In this document: positions 49,509 through 57,738 of the stretch, one piece after another
Layout of the letters: each line of letters starts with the position of its first letter
Numbering within the stretch: position 1 is the first letter of the stretch
Origin: Streptomyces sp. CNH099
GTDB lineage: Bacteria > Actinomycetota > Actinomycetes > Streptomycetales > Streptomycetaceae
Direction of reading: 5' to 3'
DNA: 64,000 bases
NCBI GenBank assembly: GCA_000514715.1
Contig: AZWL01000016.1
Coordinates: 102,452 to 166,451, forward strand
Program-made: the position numbers and the translations under genes
Notes under the pieces: generated by a model
Databases searched by the model: none
What the model saw: the letters and a program-made list of their open reading frames with translations, nothing else
Told to the model about the DNA's origin: nothing

Positions 49509-51242
49509 CTACTCCACCCCGATCAGCAGCGGCGCCGACTGGCTCCCCCCGTCGTACACCACCGTGTCCACCGCCAGGTGCCCGCCGCGCACGTGCGCCT
49601 CCAGCCGCGCGCCGAAGCCCGGCGGCAGGTCCGGGCCCAGCACCAGGGTGACCAGCTCGCCGCCGCCCGCCAGCAGCCGGTCCAGCACCGCCGCCGCGGT
49701 CTCCGCGAGGTCGCCGCCGACCACCGCCACGTCGCCCTCCACCACCCCGAGCACGTCGCCCGGGCGGCAGATCCCCGCCGTCGTCCACGCCTCCTGCTCC
49801 GCGACCGCCAGCTCCGCGTGCCGGGTGGCGCCGGCCGCGGCCGTCATGGAGACGACGTCCTCGTCGAACCGGCGCCCCGGGTCGTGCACCGCCAGCGCCG
49901 CCAGCCCCTGCACCGCGGCGCGGGTGGGGATGAGGGCCGCCCGTACGCCGGACTCCCGCACCTCCGCCACGGCCACCGCGGCGGTGTGCCGCAACTCCGC
50001 GTCGTTCGGCAGCAGGACGACCTCCCGCGCGCCCGCGCGGCGCATCGCCTCGGCCAGCTCCCCGCTCGCGGGCGGCTCCCCCTCCCGTACGGTCACCACC
50101 CCCGCGCCCGCCTGGGCGCACAGCGCCGCCAGCCCGTCGCCCGGCACGACGGCGACGACCGCCCGGCCCCCGCGCTCGCCGGCGCCGCGGCCGGGGGCGC
50201 CGCGCCGGGGGGCCTCGGCGGGGGCGCCGGTGCCGAGGTGGGTGATCAGGATGCGGTACGGGCGGCCGGCCTCCACGCCGGCCTCGACGGCGGCGCCGGC
50301 GTCGTCGACGTGCACGTGCACCCGCCACAGCCCGTCGCCGCCGACGACGACGAGGGAGTCGCCGAGCGCGTCGAGCCGCGGCCGGAGCCGGGCGACGGCG
50401 TCGTCGCCGGCCTCCAGCAGGTAGATCACCTCGAACGCGGGCCCGTCCCCGGCCGCCCCGGGCACCGCGCAGGCGTCGTCGCCGGCGGCGCCGTCCCGGG
50501 GCTGCCCGGCCCCGGGGCCTTCCGTACCGCCCGCGTGGCCGGACAGGGCCGGCTCGGTGGGGCGGGCGGCGCCGCTGAGCGCGTCGGCGAGCGTGCCCAG
50601 CACCGCGACCAGGCCCAGCCCGCCGGCGTCCACGACACCCGCCCGGCGCAGCACGTCCAGCTGCCCGGTCGTCGCGGCCAGCGCCTCGCGGGCACCGTCG
50701 TACGCGCCGCGCGCCACCCGCGCCGTGCCGTCCGCCGCCGGCCGCTCCGCCGCGGCGCGGGCCGCGGCGTCGGCGACCGTCAGCATCGTCCCCTCGACCG
50801 GGTGCTCCACCGCCGCCCGCGCGGCGTCCGCGCCCCGCCGCAGCGCGGCGGCCAGCAGCCGGCCGCCGCCGTCCCCGTCCCCGGTGCCGTCGTCGTCGCC
50901 GACGGCACCGGCGTCCACCACCGCGCCCGTCAGCCCGCGCAGCAGCTCCGCCAGGATCGTGCCCGAGTTGCCGCGCGCCCCGATCAGCGCGCCGTGCGCC
51001 ATCGCGCGCAGCACGTCCGCCACCGCCGGTTCCCCGCCGCCGTCTCCCGCGCCCTCCCCCGCGAACGCCCCGCAGACCGCGTCCACCGCCTGGGCCGCCG
51101 ACTCCACCGTCAGATACAGGTTGGTCCCGGTGTCGCCGTCGGCGACCGGGAAGACGTTGACGGCGTCGATCTCCTCCCGGCCGCGGCCCAGCGCCTCCAG
51201 GGCCAGGGCGCACCAGGCCCGCACGGCAGCGGTGTCGAGCAC
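49509..51242 (-). CDS. DAK2-domain protein, FakA/YloV-like kinase
   Basis: 577 residues. N-terminal DAK2 (DhaL-type) ATP-binding domain: DAVNVFPVADGDTGTNLYL with the metal-binding Asp pair, GARGNSGTILAELLRGL, and VVDAGGLGLVAVLG. The C-terminal half is the FakA/YloV region (DGLWRVHVHVDD, LLPNDAELRHTA). FakA phosphorylates fatty acids bound to FakB; that activity is inferred here. A Gly/Asp-rich insertion lies at about 115-130. GTG start at 51242. Divergent from rpmB, as in many Gram-positives. Confidence 0.88.
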   Translation of the reverse strand: MLDTAAVRAWCALALEALGRGREEIDAVNVFPVADGDTGTNLYLTVESAAQAVDAVCGAFAGEGAGDGGGEPAVADVLRAMAHGALIGARGNSGTILAELLRGLTGAVVDAGAVGDDDGTGDGDGGGRLLAAALRRGADAARAAVEHPVEGTMLTVADAAARAAAERPAADGTARVARGAYDGAREALAATTGQLDVLRRAGVVDAGGLGLVAVLGTLADALSGAARPTEPALSGHAGGTEGPGAGQPRDGAAGDDACAVPGAAGDGPAFEVIYLLEAGDDAVARLRPRLDALGDSLVVVGGDGLWRVHVHVDDAGAAVEAGVEAGRPYRILITHLGTGAPAEAPRRGAPGRGAGERGGRAVVAVVPGDGLAALCAQAGAGVVTVREGEPPASGELAEAMRRAGAREVVLLPNDAELRHTAAVAVAEVRESGVRAALIPTRAAVQGLAALAVHDPGRRFDEDVVSMTAAAGATRHAELAVAEQEAWTTAGICRPGDVLGVVEGDVAVVGGDLAETAAAVLDRLLAGGGELVTLVLGPDLPPGFGARLEAHVRGGHLAVDTVVYDGGSQSAPLLIGVE

Positions 51243-51340
51243 CTCTCGTCACCCCCTCGGAACGGACGACGGCACGGCCGGGTACGGTGTAGCCGCAGCG
51301 TAGCCGCTGGACCGGCGATTTCCTCCGCCGGGAAGCGCCG

Positions 51341-51377
51341 TAGTATGCTGCTCAGGTTGCCCGGTCCCGTACCGGGC
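51341..51377 (+). promoter_or_regulatory. rpmB promoter -10 and leader hairpin
   Basis: TAGTAT (51341-51346) is a good -10; the -35 region is weak. The leader then forms GCCCGGT/ACCGGGC with a 5-nt loop (51359-51377), and a second small hairpin CTCCT/AGGAG (51403-51416) covers a ribosome-site sequence. Confidence 0.5.
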
Positions 51378-51422
51378 CTTCCTTCCCGGCCCGGCCGACC
51401 TGCTCCTCGTCAGGAGGAGGAC

Positions 51423-51467
51423 GTGCCGCCGGATCCGACCGTTCGTGCATTCAGAAGCTTGGAGTGA
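51423..51467 (+). CDS. possible 14-codon upstream ORF in the rpmB leader
   Basis: GTG at 51423 follows AGGAGGAGG at ideal spacing and reads MPPDPTVRAFRSLE, stopping 3 nt before the rpmB GTG. Its last codons contain the GGAG that serves rpmB, so its translation would interact with L28 initiation. Not a known peptide. Confidence 0.35.
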   Translation: MPPDPTVRAFRSLE

Positions 51468-51470
51468 CCC

Positions 51471-51656
51471 GTGGCTGCCAACTGCGACGTCTGCGGCAAG
51501 GGGCCGGGCTTCGGCAACAACATCTCCCACTCGCACCGCCGCACCCGCCGCCGCTGGAACCCCAACATCCAGCGGGTGCGCGCCGTGGTCGGGGGGACGC
51601 CGAAGCGCCTCAACGCCTGCACCTCGTGCATCAAGGCGGGCAAGGTCTCGCGCTGA
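51471..51656 (+). CDS. rpmB: 50S ribosomal protein L28, zinc-binding form
   Basis: 61 residues from GTG 51471, MAANCDVCGKGPGFGNNIS and RRRWNPNIQRVRAVVGGTP. Cysteine pairs CDVC and CTSC mark the zinc-binding (C+) paralogue. Monocistronic with its own promoter and a terminator at 51686-51715. Confidence 0.97.
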   Translation: MAANCDVCGKGPGFGNNISHSHRRTRRRWNPNIQRVRAVVGGTPKRLNACTSCIKAGKVSR

Positions 51657-51685
51657 CGTAGCGCGGCCGCCCCGGCACGCACAGC

Positions 51686-51715
51686 GGGCCGGTCCACCGC
51701 AGGGTGGGCCGGCTC
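51686..51715 (+). terminator. rpmB terminator
   Basis: An 11-bp stem (51688-51698 with 51703-51713, one G-T pair) and 4-nt loop, followed by CTCTCTCGCGTTT. It lies 32 nt after the rpmB stop and before the converging thiD. Confidence 0.7.
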
Positions 51716-51768
51716 TCTCGCGTTTCCGCCGCGCCGCGGGCGAGCCTCCGGGGCGCACGGGCCGGGAG

Positions 51769-52656
51769 TCAGCCCGTTCCCGGCGCCGGCCCCGCGGCCG
51801 TACGCCACCGCCACCCGTGGTCCACCGGCCCCGTCCCCGCCCCCAGCGGGAACCCGCCGGCGATCGCCCCCGTGACGTACTCCTTCGCCGCCGCCACCGC
51901 CTCCGGCACCGCCCGCCCCCACGCCAGCTGCGCGGCGACGGCGCTCGCCAGCGTGCAGCCCGTGCCGTGGGTGTGGCGGACGGGGAGCCGGGGCACGCGC
52001 AGCCAGTGCTCCTCGGTGCCGTCCGTCAGCAGGTCGACGGCATCGGCGGTGTCGGCGCCCGCGTGCGCCGCCAGGTGACCGCCCTTGACCAGCGCCCAGC
52101 GGGGCCCGTACGCCAGCAGCGCCGACGCCGCCCGCGGCATGTCCGCCTCGCCCGCCACCCGGATCCCGGTCAGCCACGCCGTCTCGTCCAGGTTCGGGGT
52201 GACCACCGTCGCCGCCGGGAGCAGCCGGGTGCGGACGGCGTCCAGCGCCTCGGCCGCCAGCAGCCGGTCGCCGTGCGAGGAGACGCCCACGGGGTCGACC
52301 ACGACGGGCGCGGCCGTCCCGGCCAGCAGCGCCGCGACCGCCGTCACGGTCCCGGCGCCGGCCAGCATGCCGGTCTTCACGGCCTGCACCCCGATGTCGT
52401 CGACGACGCTGCGGAACTGCGCGCGCACCGCCGCCGCCGGCAGCTCCCAACTGCCCTGCACCCCGCGGGAGTTCTGCGCGGTCACGGCGGTGACGACGCT
52501 CATGCCGTGCACGCCGAGCGCGAGCATCGTCTTCAGGTCGGCCTGGATGCCCGCGCCGCCGCCGGAGTCGGAGCCGGCGACGGTCAGCACCCGCGGCGGC
52601 GCGGCCCCGGCGGCCGCCCGGTCCGCGCCCGGCCCTCCTGCCGCGGGGTCAGCCAC
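51769..52656 (-). CDS. thiD: hydroxymethylpyrimidine (phosphate) kinase
   Basis: Phosphorylates HMP and HMP-P in thiamine synthesis. 295 residues. An Ala-rich N-terminal extension (about 20 residues) precedes VLTVAGSDSGGGAGIQADLK. The ribokinase-like C-terminal motif HTHGTGCTLASAVAAQL holds the catalytic Asp-equivalent region. GTG start overlaps thiL by 8 nt. The HMP-P kinase partner ThiE is not in this window, and no TPP riboswitch is apparent. Confidence 0.94.
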   Translation of the reverse strand: MADPAAGGPGADRAAAGAAPPRVLTVAGSDSGGGAGIQADLKTMLALGVHGMSVVTAVTAQNSRGVQGSWELPAAAVRAQFRSVVDDIGVQAVKTGMLAGAGTVTAVAALLAGTAAPVVVDPVGVSSHGDRLLAAEALDAVRTRLLPAATVVTPNLDETAWLTGIRVAGEADMPRAASALLAYGPRWALVKGGHLAAHAGADTADAVDLLTDGTEEHWLRVPRLPVRHTHGTGCTLASAVAAQLAWGRAVPEAVAAAKEYVTGAIAGGFPLGAGTGPVDHGWRWRTAAGPAPGTG

Positions 52657-53623
52657 CGAAGTGGTCCCAGCCCGCCGCGCCCCGCCAGGGCTCGCCGTCG
52701 ACGGTCACCTGCGCGGCCGCCGAGGGCGCCTGCACCTCGCCCACGACCCGCCACCGCGCCGGCAGCTTCACGTGCGGCGGGAACGTCGCCACGATCGCGT
52801 GGTCCTCGCCGCCCGTCAGCACCCACTGCAGCGGGTCCACGCCCACCGCCTTGCCGATGTCCGCCATCTGCCCGGGCACGTCGAGGGCCGCGGTGCGGAT
52901 GTCGATACGGACCTTCCCCGCCTCCGCGACGTGCCCGAGGTCGGCCAGCAGCCCGTCGCTGACGTCCGTCATCGACGTCGCACCGAGCCCCGCGGCCGCC
53001 GGGCCCGCCTGGTAGGGCGGTTCGGGGCGGCGGTGCGCCTCGACGAAGGCGCGGGGCGAGCGGAAGCCGCGGGCCAGGACGGCGTGGCCGGCCGCGGACC
53101 AGCCGAGCCAGCCCGTCACCGCCACCACGTCGCCGGGGCGGGCGCCGGCGCGGGTGACGGGCTCGTGGCCCTGCATGTCGCCGAGCGCGGTGATCGCGAG
53201 GGTGATGGCGTCGCCGCGTACGACGTCGCCGCCGACGACGGCGGCGCCGGCCACCTGGCACTCGTCGCGCAGCCCGTCCATCAGCTCGGCGGGCCAGGTG
53301 ACGAGCAGGTCGGCGGGGACGACGAGGCCGAGGAGGAGGGCGGTGGGGACGGCGCCCATGGCGGCGATGTCGGCGAGGTTCTGCGCGGCGGACTTGCGGC
53401 CCACGTCGTACGCCGTCGACCAGTCCCGGCGGAAGTGCCGGCCCTCGATCAGCACGTCGGTGCTGGCCACCACCCGGCGGTCGGGGGCGCTGAGCACCGC
53501 CGCGTCGTCGCCGGGCCCGACCCGTACGGCCGGCGTCGTGGTCAGCCGGGAGGTCAGCTCCCGGATGAGCCCGAACTCGCCCAGCTCCCCCACGGTGCCC
53601 CGCCCCTGCCCGTGGCCCCTCAT
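52649..53623 (-). CDS. thiL: thiamine-monophosphate kinase
   Basis: Final step making thiamine diphosphate. 324 residues. ATP-binding PGDDAAVLSAPD, STDVLIEGRHFRRDWSTA and the Asp-rich VGGDVVRGD match ThiL; the C-terminus WVLTGGEDHAIVATFPP is typical. AAGGAG lies 7 nt before the ATG. First gene of thiL-thiD. Confidence 0.95.
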   Translation of the reverse strand: MRGHGQGRGTVGELGEFGLIRELTSRLTTTPAVRVGPGDDAAVLSAPDRRVVASTDVLIEGRHFRRDWSTAYDVGRKSAAQNLADIAAMGAVPTALLLGLVVPADLLVTWPAELMDGLRDECQVAGAAVVGGDVVRGDAITLAITALGDMQGHEPVTRAGARPGDVVAVTGWLGWSAAGHAVLARGFRSPRAFVEAHRRPEPPYQAGPAAAGLGATSMTDVSDGLLADLGHVAEAGKVRIDIRTAALDVPGQMADIGKAVGVDPLQWVLTGGEDHAIVATFPPHVKLPARWRVVGEVQAPSAAAQVTVDGEPWRGAAGWDHFGG

Positions 53624-53760
53624 CGGATCGCTCCTTCCGTCAACCCGGCGCCCGCGGTCTCGCCCGTCACGGCCGCTCCCGGCCCTCCCCCGGCGGCCGG
53701 ACTACGCGATACGGTTGCGTCTCTCCCCACATGATCCTCGAAGCCGCCCCTGGAGGTTCC

Positions 53761-53994
53761 GTGGTACAGGCTTACATCCTGATCCAGACCGAGGTCGGCA
53801 AGGCCTCGGCCGTAGCAGAAGTCATCGGCAAGATCCCGGGAGTGATCCAGGCCGAGGACGTCACCGGGCCGTACGACGTGATCGTGCGCGCCCAGGCGGA
53901 CACCGTCGACGAACTCGGCCGTCTCGTGGTCGCCAGAGTCCAGCAGGTGTCGGGCATCACCCGCACCCTGACCTGCCCGGTCGTTCATCTCTGA
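53761..53994 (+). CDS. stand-alone Lrp/AsnC effector (RAM) domain protein
   Basis: 77 residues: MVQAYILIQTEVGKASAVAE through LTCPVVHL, the ligand-binding/oligomerisation half of Lrp/AsnC regulators without a DNA-binding domain. GTG 53761 is chosen for GGAGG 5 nt upstream. Such proteins are thought to bind amino acids or modulate full-length Lrp members. It is 20 nt ahead of the DUF3515 gene. Confidence 0.9.
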   Translation: MVQAYILIQTEVGKASAVAEVIGKIPGVIQAEDVTGPYDVIVRAQADTVDELGRLVVARVQQVSGITRTLTCPVVHL

Positions 53995-54002
53995 ACCCCC
54001 CG

Positions 54003-54008
54003 TATGCT
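54003..54008 (+). promoter_or_regulatory. -10 for a leaderless DUF3515 transcript
   Basis: TATGCT fits TAnnnT and ends 6 nt before the GTG at 54015. No clear -35. Confidence 0.45.
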
Positions 54009-54014
54009 CGGCGC

Positions 54015-54572
54015 GTGACCACGCCGAGCACCCCGTCCCGGCCCGCGCGGGCCGACCGCCCCGTTCCGTACTTCCGCCCCACCCGGCCATACCGCTCCGC
54101 TCTCCGCCCGACCGCCGCGCTGCTGCTGCTCGCCGCCCCGCTCGCCTGTTCCGGGGGCGACGGCGGCGCGCCGCAGGTGGCCGTGCCGACCCCGCAGGGG
54201 AAGGCCGCGGGCTACTGCGGCAGGCTCGCCGAGCGGCTGCCGGACACCGTGGACGGCCAGGAGCGCCGCGCGACCGAGCCGGCGTCGCAGCTGACCGCCG
54301 CGTGGGGCGACCCCGCGGTGCGGCTGCGCTGCGGGGTGCCCAGGCCGGCGGAGCTGACCCCGGGTAGTGAACACTACAACCCCTATGCCGAGACGGCCGT
54401 CGTGAACGGCGTCGACTGGCTGATAGCGGAGACCGACGACGGGCGCCGCTTCGTCACCGCGGGCCGCAAGGCGTTCGTCGAGGTCACGGTGCCCTCGGAG
54501 TACGCGCCCGAGGTGAACCCCCTGACGGATCTCGCCGACGCGGTCAAGGCGGCCGTCCCGACCGTGCTCTAG
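54015..54572 (+). CDS. DUF3515 exported protein, possibly a lipoprotein
   Basis: 185 residues. A basic N-terminus then LLLLAAPLAC, a signal peptide ending in PLAC that resembles but does not match the lipobox (Pro at -3). The exported part has YCGRLAERLPDTVDG, LRCGVPRPAELTPGSEHYNP and TDDGRRFVTAGRKAFVEVTVP, conserved DUF3515 features with two cysteines. Function unknown. GTG 54015 is supported by a leaderless -10. Converges with ddl. Confidence 0.85.
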   Translation: MTTPSTPSRPARADRPVPYFRPTRPYRSALRPTAALLLLAAPLACSGGDGGAPQVAVPTPQGKAAGYCGRLAERLPDTVDGQERRATEPASQLTAAWGDPAVRLRCGVPRPAELTPGSEHYNPYAETAVVNGVDWLIAETDDGRRFVTAGRKAFVEVTVPSEYAPEVNPLTDLADAVKAAVPTVL

Positions 54573-54596
54573 GGCACCGGCCCCAGGGCACAGACC

Positions 54597-55775
54597 CTAA
54601 CGCAGCCCCGTCGAGCGGCGCAGCGCCGCCTGGATGAGCCGGTCGACCAGCTCCGGGTAGCCCACGCCGCTCTCCTGCCACATCCGCGGGTACATCGAGA
54701 TGGGCGTGAAGCCGGGCATCGTGTTGATCTCGTTGATCACGAACCCGCCGTCGTCGGTGCGGAAGAAGTCCGCCCGCACCAGACCCTCGCAGGAGCAGGC
54801 CTCGAACGCGGCGACCGCGAGCCGCTGCACCTCGGCGGTCTCCTCGCCGGTCAGCGGCGCCGGCACGATGCCGTCGGCGGAGTCGATGTACTTCGCCTCG
54901 AAGTCGTAGAAGTCGTGGCTGGTGGTCGGGGGGATCTCGGCGGGGACGCTGGCGCGCGGCCCGTCCTCGAACTCCAGCACGCCGCACTCGATCTCGCGGC
55001 CGCTGACCGCCGCCTCCACGATGATCTTCGGGTCGTGGCGGCGCGCCTCGGCGATCGCGTCCTCCAGCGCGCTGAACCCTCCGCGGCTGTCGACCTTCGT
55101 GATGCCGATGGACGAACCCGCCCGGGCCGGCTTCACGAACACCGGCCAGCCGTGGTCCGCGGCGAAGTCCACGATCTTCCTGCGCGCCGCCGCGCCCTCC
55201 CGCCCGGGGCCGCCCTGCTCCCACTCGCGCGGCCGGACCACGACGTACGGGCCGACCGGCAGCCCGTAGGAGACGAAGACCCGCTTCATGTACTCCTTGT
55301 CCATGCCGACCGCGGAGGCCAGCACCCCGGAGCCCACGTACGGCACGCCGGCCAGGTCGAGCATGCCCTGCAGCGTGCCGTCCTCGCCGTACGGGCCGTG
55401 CAGCATCGGGAAGACGACGTCGACCTCGCCGAGCGCCTTGGGCACCTGCCCCGGCTCGGTGTAGACGACCTCGCGGCTGCCCGGGTCGGCGGAGAGCACG
55501 ACGGCGCCGTCCTCCGCCGCCGCGTCGACCAGCTCCTCCACGCGCGGCACCCGGCGGTCGGCGATGGCCATCCGCTCGGGTTCGTCCGCGGTGAGCGCCC
55601 AGCGGCCGTCCGCGGTGATGCCGATGGGCAGCACCTCGTACTTCTCGCGGTCGATGGCGCGCAGCACGGCGCCCGCGGTGACCACGGAGATGCCGTGCTC
55701 GGAGCTGCGCCCGCCGAAGACGACGGCGACGCGCGGCTTGCGGCCCTGGCTTTCGTAGGAGTGCTCGCTGCTCAT
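54597..55775 (-). CDS. ddlA: D-alanine-D-alanine ligase
   Basis: Makes D-Ala-D-Ala for peptidoglycan. 392 residues. KPRVAVVFGGRSSEHGISV at the N-terminus, HGPYGEDGTLQGMLDLAGVP, and the ATP-grasp metal site VINEINTMPGFTPISMYP. The residue after GPYGEDGTLQG and the active-site loop contain no D-Ala-D-Lac signature that I can recognise, so ordinary ligase activity is assumed. ATG 55775 is preferred to GTG 55784 because a promoter -10 ends exactly 7 nt before it, implying a leaderless mRNA. Confidence 0.94.
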   Translation of the reverse strand: MSSEHSYESQGRKPRVAVVFGGRSSEHGISVVTAGAVLRAIDREKYEVLPIGITADGRWALTADEPERMAIADRRVPRVEELVDAAAEDGAVVLSADPGSREVVYTEPGQVPKALGEVDVVFPMLHGPYGEDGTLQGMLDLAGVPYVGSGVLASAVGMDKEYMKRVFVSYGLPVGPYVVVRPREWEQGGPGREGAAARRKIVDFAADHGWPVFVKPARAGSSIGITKVDSRGGFSALEDAIAEARRHDPKIIVEAAVSGREIECGVLEFEDGPRASVPAEIPPTTSHDFYDFEAKYIDSADGIVPAPLTGEETAEVQRLAVAAFEACSCEGLVRADFFRTDDGGFVINEINTMPGFTPISMYPRMWQESGVGYPELVDRLIQAALRRSTGLR

Positions 55776-55782
55776 CGCTCGC

Positions 55783-55811
55783 ACATTACCCGCTGCACCC
55801 GGGAACGTCAG
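55783..55811 (-). promoter_or_regulatory. ddlA promoter, leaderless
   Basis: Minus-strand CTGACG (55806-55811), 17-nt spacer, TAATGT (55783-55788), then 7 nt to the ATG. The -35 overlaps the gpsA stop codon. Confidence 0.6.
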
Positions 55812-56839
55812 TGTCCCTCGGCCTTGGCGCTGCGCGACATCAGCTCCTTCAACGCCACGAGCGGCGGCTTCCCGTCGTGCACGATGCTCACCACGGTCTC
55901 GGTGATCGGCATGTCGACCGCGTGCCGGCGGGCCAGATCGAGCACCGACTCGCAGGACTTGACGCCCTCGGCGGTCTGCCTGGTGGCGGCGATGGTCTCG
56001 GCGAGGGTCATGCCGCGGCCGAGGTTGGTGCCGAAGGTGTGGTTGCGGGACAGCGGCGAGGAGCAGGTGGCGACCAGGTCGCCCATGCCGGCGAGGCCCG
56101 CGAAGGTGCGCGGGTCGGCGCCGAGGGCGCTGCCGAGGCGGGCGGTCTCGGCGAGGCCGCGGGTGATGAGCGACGCCTTGGCGTTGTCGCCGAGGCCCAT
56201 GCCGTCGGCGATGCCGACGGCCAGGCCGATGACGTTCTTGACAGCGCCGCCGAGTTCGCAGCCGACCACGTCGGTGTTGGTGTACGGGCGGAAGTACGGG
56301 GTGTGGCAGGCGGTCTGCAACCGCCGGGCCACCGCCTCGTCGGCGCAGGCGACCACGGCGGCGGCGGGCTGCCGGGCGGCGATCTCGCGGGCCAGGTTAG
56401 GGCCGGTGAGCACGGCGACCCGGCCGCGTACGCCGGCGCCGGCGGCGTCCCCGGCCGCGTCCTCGGTGGCGACCTCCTCGATGACCTCGCTCATGCGCTT
56501 GGCGGTGCCCAGCTCGACGCCCTTCATCAGGCTGACGAGCACGGTGCCCGGGGCGAGCAGCGGCGCCCAGCGCTCCAGGTTGCCGCGGAGCGTCTGCGCC
56601 GGCACGGCGAGCACGGTGAACTCGGCGTCCCGGGCGGCCCCGGCGGGGTCGGCGGTCGCGGTGACGGCGTCGGGCAGGCGGACGCCCGGCAGGTAGTCCG
56701 GGTTCTCCCGGGTGGCGTTGATCGCGTCGACGAGCGCGGCCCTGCGGCCCCACATCGTGACCCGGCAGCCGGCGTCGGCCAGCACCAACGAGAAGGCCGT
56801 ACCCCACGAGCCGGTGCCGAAAACGGCGCAGCGCGTCAC
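55808..56839 (-). CDS. gpsA: glycerol-3-phosphate dehydrogenase (NAD(P)+)
   Basis: Supplies sn-glycerol-3-phosphate for phospholipids. 343 residues. GTG start; nucleotide-binding GTGSWGTAFSLVLADAG at residues 8-24, then GPNLAREIAARQPAA, ELGGAVKNVIGLAVGIADG with the catalytic Lys, and GLAGMGDLVATCSSPLSRN. Start overlaps the plsC stop (GTGA), so lysophosphatidate synthesis genes are coupled. Confidence 0.96.
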   Translation of the reverse strand: MTRCAVFGTGSWGTAFSLVLADAGCRVTMWGRRAALVDAINATRENPDYLPGVRLPDAVTATADPAGAARDAEFTVLAVPAQTLRGNLERWAPLLAPGTVLVSLMKGVELGTAKRMSEVIEEVATEDAAGDAAGAGVRGRVAVLTGPNLAREIAARQPAAAVVACADEAVARRLQTACHTPYFRPYTNTDVVGCELGGAVKNVIGLAVGIADGMGLGDNAKASLITRGLAETARLGSALGADPRTFAGLAGMGDLVATCSSPLSRNHTFGTNLGRGMTLAETIAATRQTAEGVKSCESVLDLARRHAVDMPITETVVSIVHDGKPPLVALKELMSRSAKAEGH

Positions 56840-57582
56840 GAGTTCTCCTTACGGTCCGCGGAGCGGCGGCGCTGTTCGGCGCGTACCGTCTTCGGGTCGA
56901 AGCGCTCGGCGGGCGCCGGCTCGCCGCGCAGCTCCTCCAGCAGGCGGGTGACGGCGTCCATGATGACGTCGGTGGCCGCCGCGAGCACCTCCGGGGTGGG
57001 CTCCTTGCCGTGGAACTCCGACAGGTCCACCGGCGGCCCGGCGAGCAGGTGGAAGGTCTTGCGGGGGAAGAGCCTGGGCCTGCCGTACGGCGGCAGCACC
57101 TCGTTGGCGCCCCAGTGCGCGACGGGGATGACGGGCGCCCCGGTGACGAGCGCGACGCGGGCGGCGCCGGTCTTGCCCTTCATCGGCCACAGCTGCGGGT
57201 CCCGGGTGAGGGTCCCCTCGGGGTAGAACGCCACGCACTCGCCGTCCTCGACGGCTTTGACGGCGGCCCGGAATGCCGTGGAGGCGTCGGTCGACTCGCG
57301 GTAGACGGGAATCTGCCCGGTGCCGCGCATCATGGTGCCGACGATGCCCTTCTTGAAGAGTCCGTCCTTCGCCAGGAACCTCGGCACCCGGCCGGTGTTG
57401 TACTGGAAGTGGGCATAGAAGAACGGGTCGAGATACGAGTTGTGGTTGACGGCGGTGATGAATCCGCCGTCGGCCGGTATGTGCTCCGCGCCACGCCAGT
57501 CCCGCTTGACGAGCGCCCGCAGGGGCGGCTTGCAGAGGGCCGCGGCCAGCCGGTACCAGAAGCCGATCCTCCGCCGTGACAC
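56836..57582 (-). CDS. plsC: 1-acyl-glycerol-3-phosphate acyltransferase
   Basis: 248 residues, PlsC/LPLAT family. Motifs NHNSYLDPFF (NHxxxxD), GTMMRGTGQIPVYRES, FYPEGTLTRDPQLWPMKGKTG and VIPVAHWGANEVLPP are present. GTG 57582 gives a basic N-terminus and an amphipathic segment YRLAAALCKPPLRALV. Transfers an acyl chain to lysophosphatidic acid at the membrane. First gene of plsC-gpsA. Confidence 0.92.
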   Translation of the reverse strand: MSRRRIGFWYRLAAALCKPPLRALVKRDWRGAEHIPADGGFITAVNHNSYLDPFFYAHFQYNTGRVPRFLAKDGLFKKGIVGTMMRGTGQIPVYRESTDASTAFRAAVKAVEDGECVAFYPEGTLTRDPQLWPMKGKTGAARVALVTGAPVIPVAHWGANEVLPPYGRPRLFPRKTFHLLAGPPVDLSEFHGKEPTPEVLAAATDVIMDAVTRLLEELRGEPAPAERFDPKTVRAEQRRRSADRKENS

Positions 57583-57618
57583 GGTTCTTTTCACCTTCCC
57601 GGATTTACCTCGGTGCGC

Positions 57619-57634
57619 GTTTCGTGGCCGAAAC
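57619..57634. promoter_or_regulatory. inverted repeat in the plsC-cofC divergent gap
   Basis: GTTTCG and CGAAAC flank a 4-nt spacer, 37 nt upstream of plsC. Possible operator; no other support. Confidence 0.3.
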
Positions 57635-57738
57635 AGTCTCGCCCCGGGTCGCACGTCTGTCGAGAACACGGTACGCCCATGTGACCGGCCCGCCGGTCCG
57701 GACGGAGCGCGGGCAGGCGACAATGGGGCGGAACGACG

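Noticed and set aside
51657..53760. TPP riboswitch for thiL-thiD
   Set aside because: No THI-box core or long structured leader is visible upstream of thiL, and thiD overlaps thiL.
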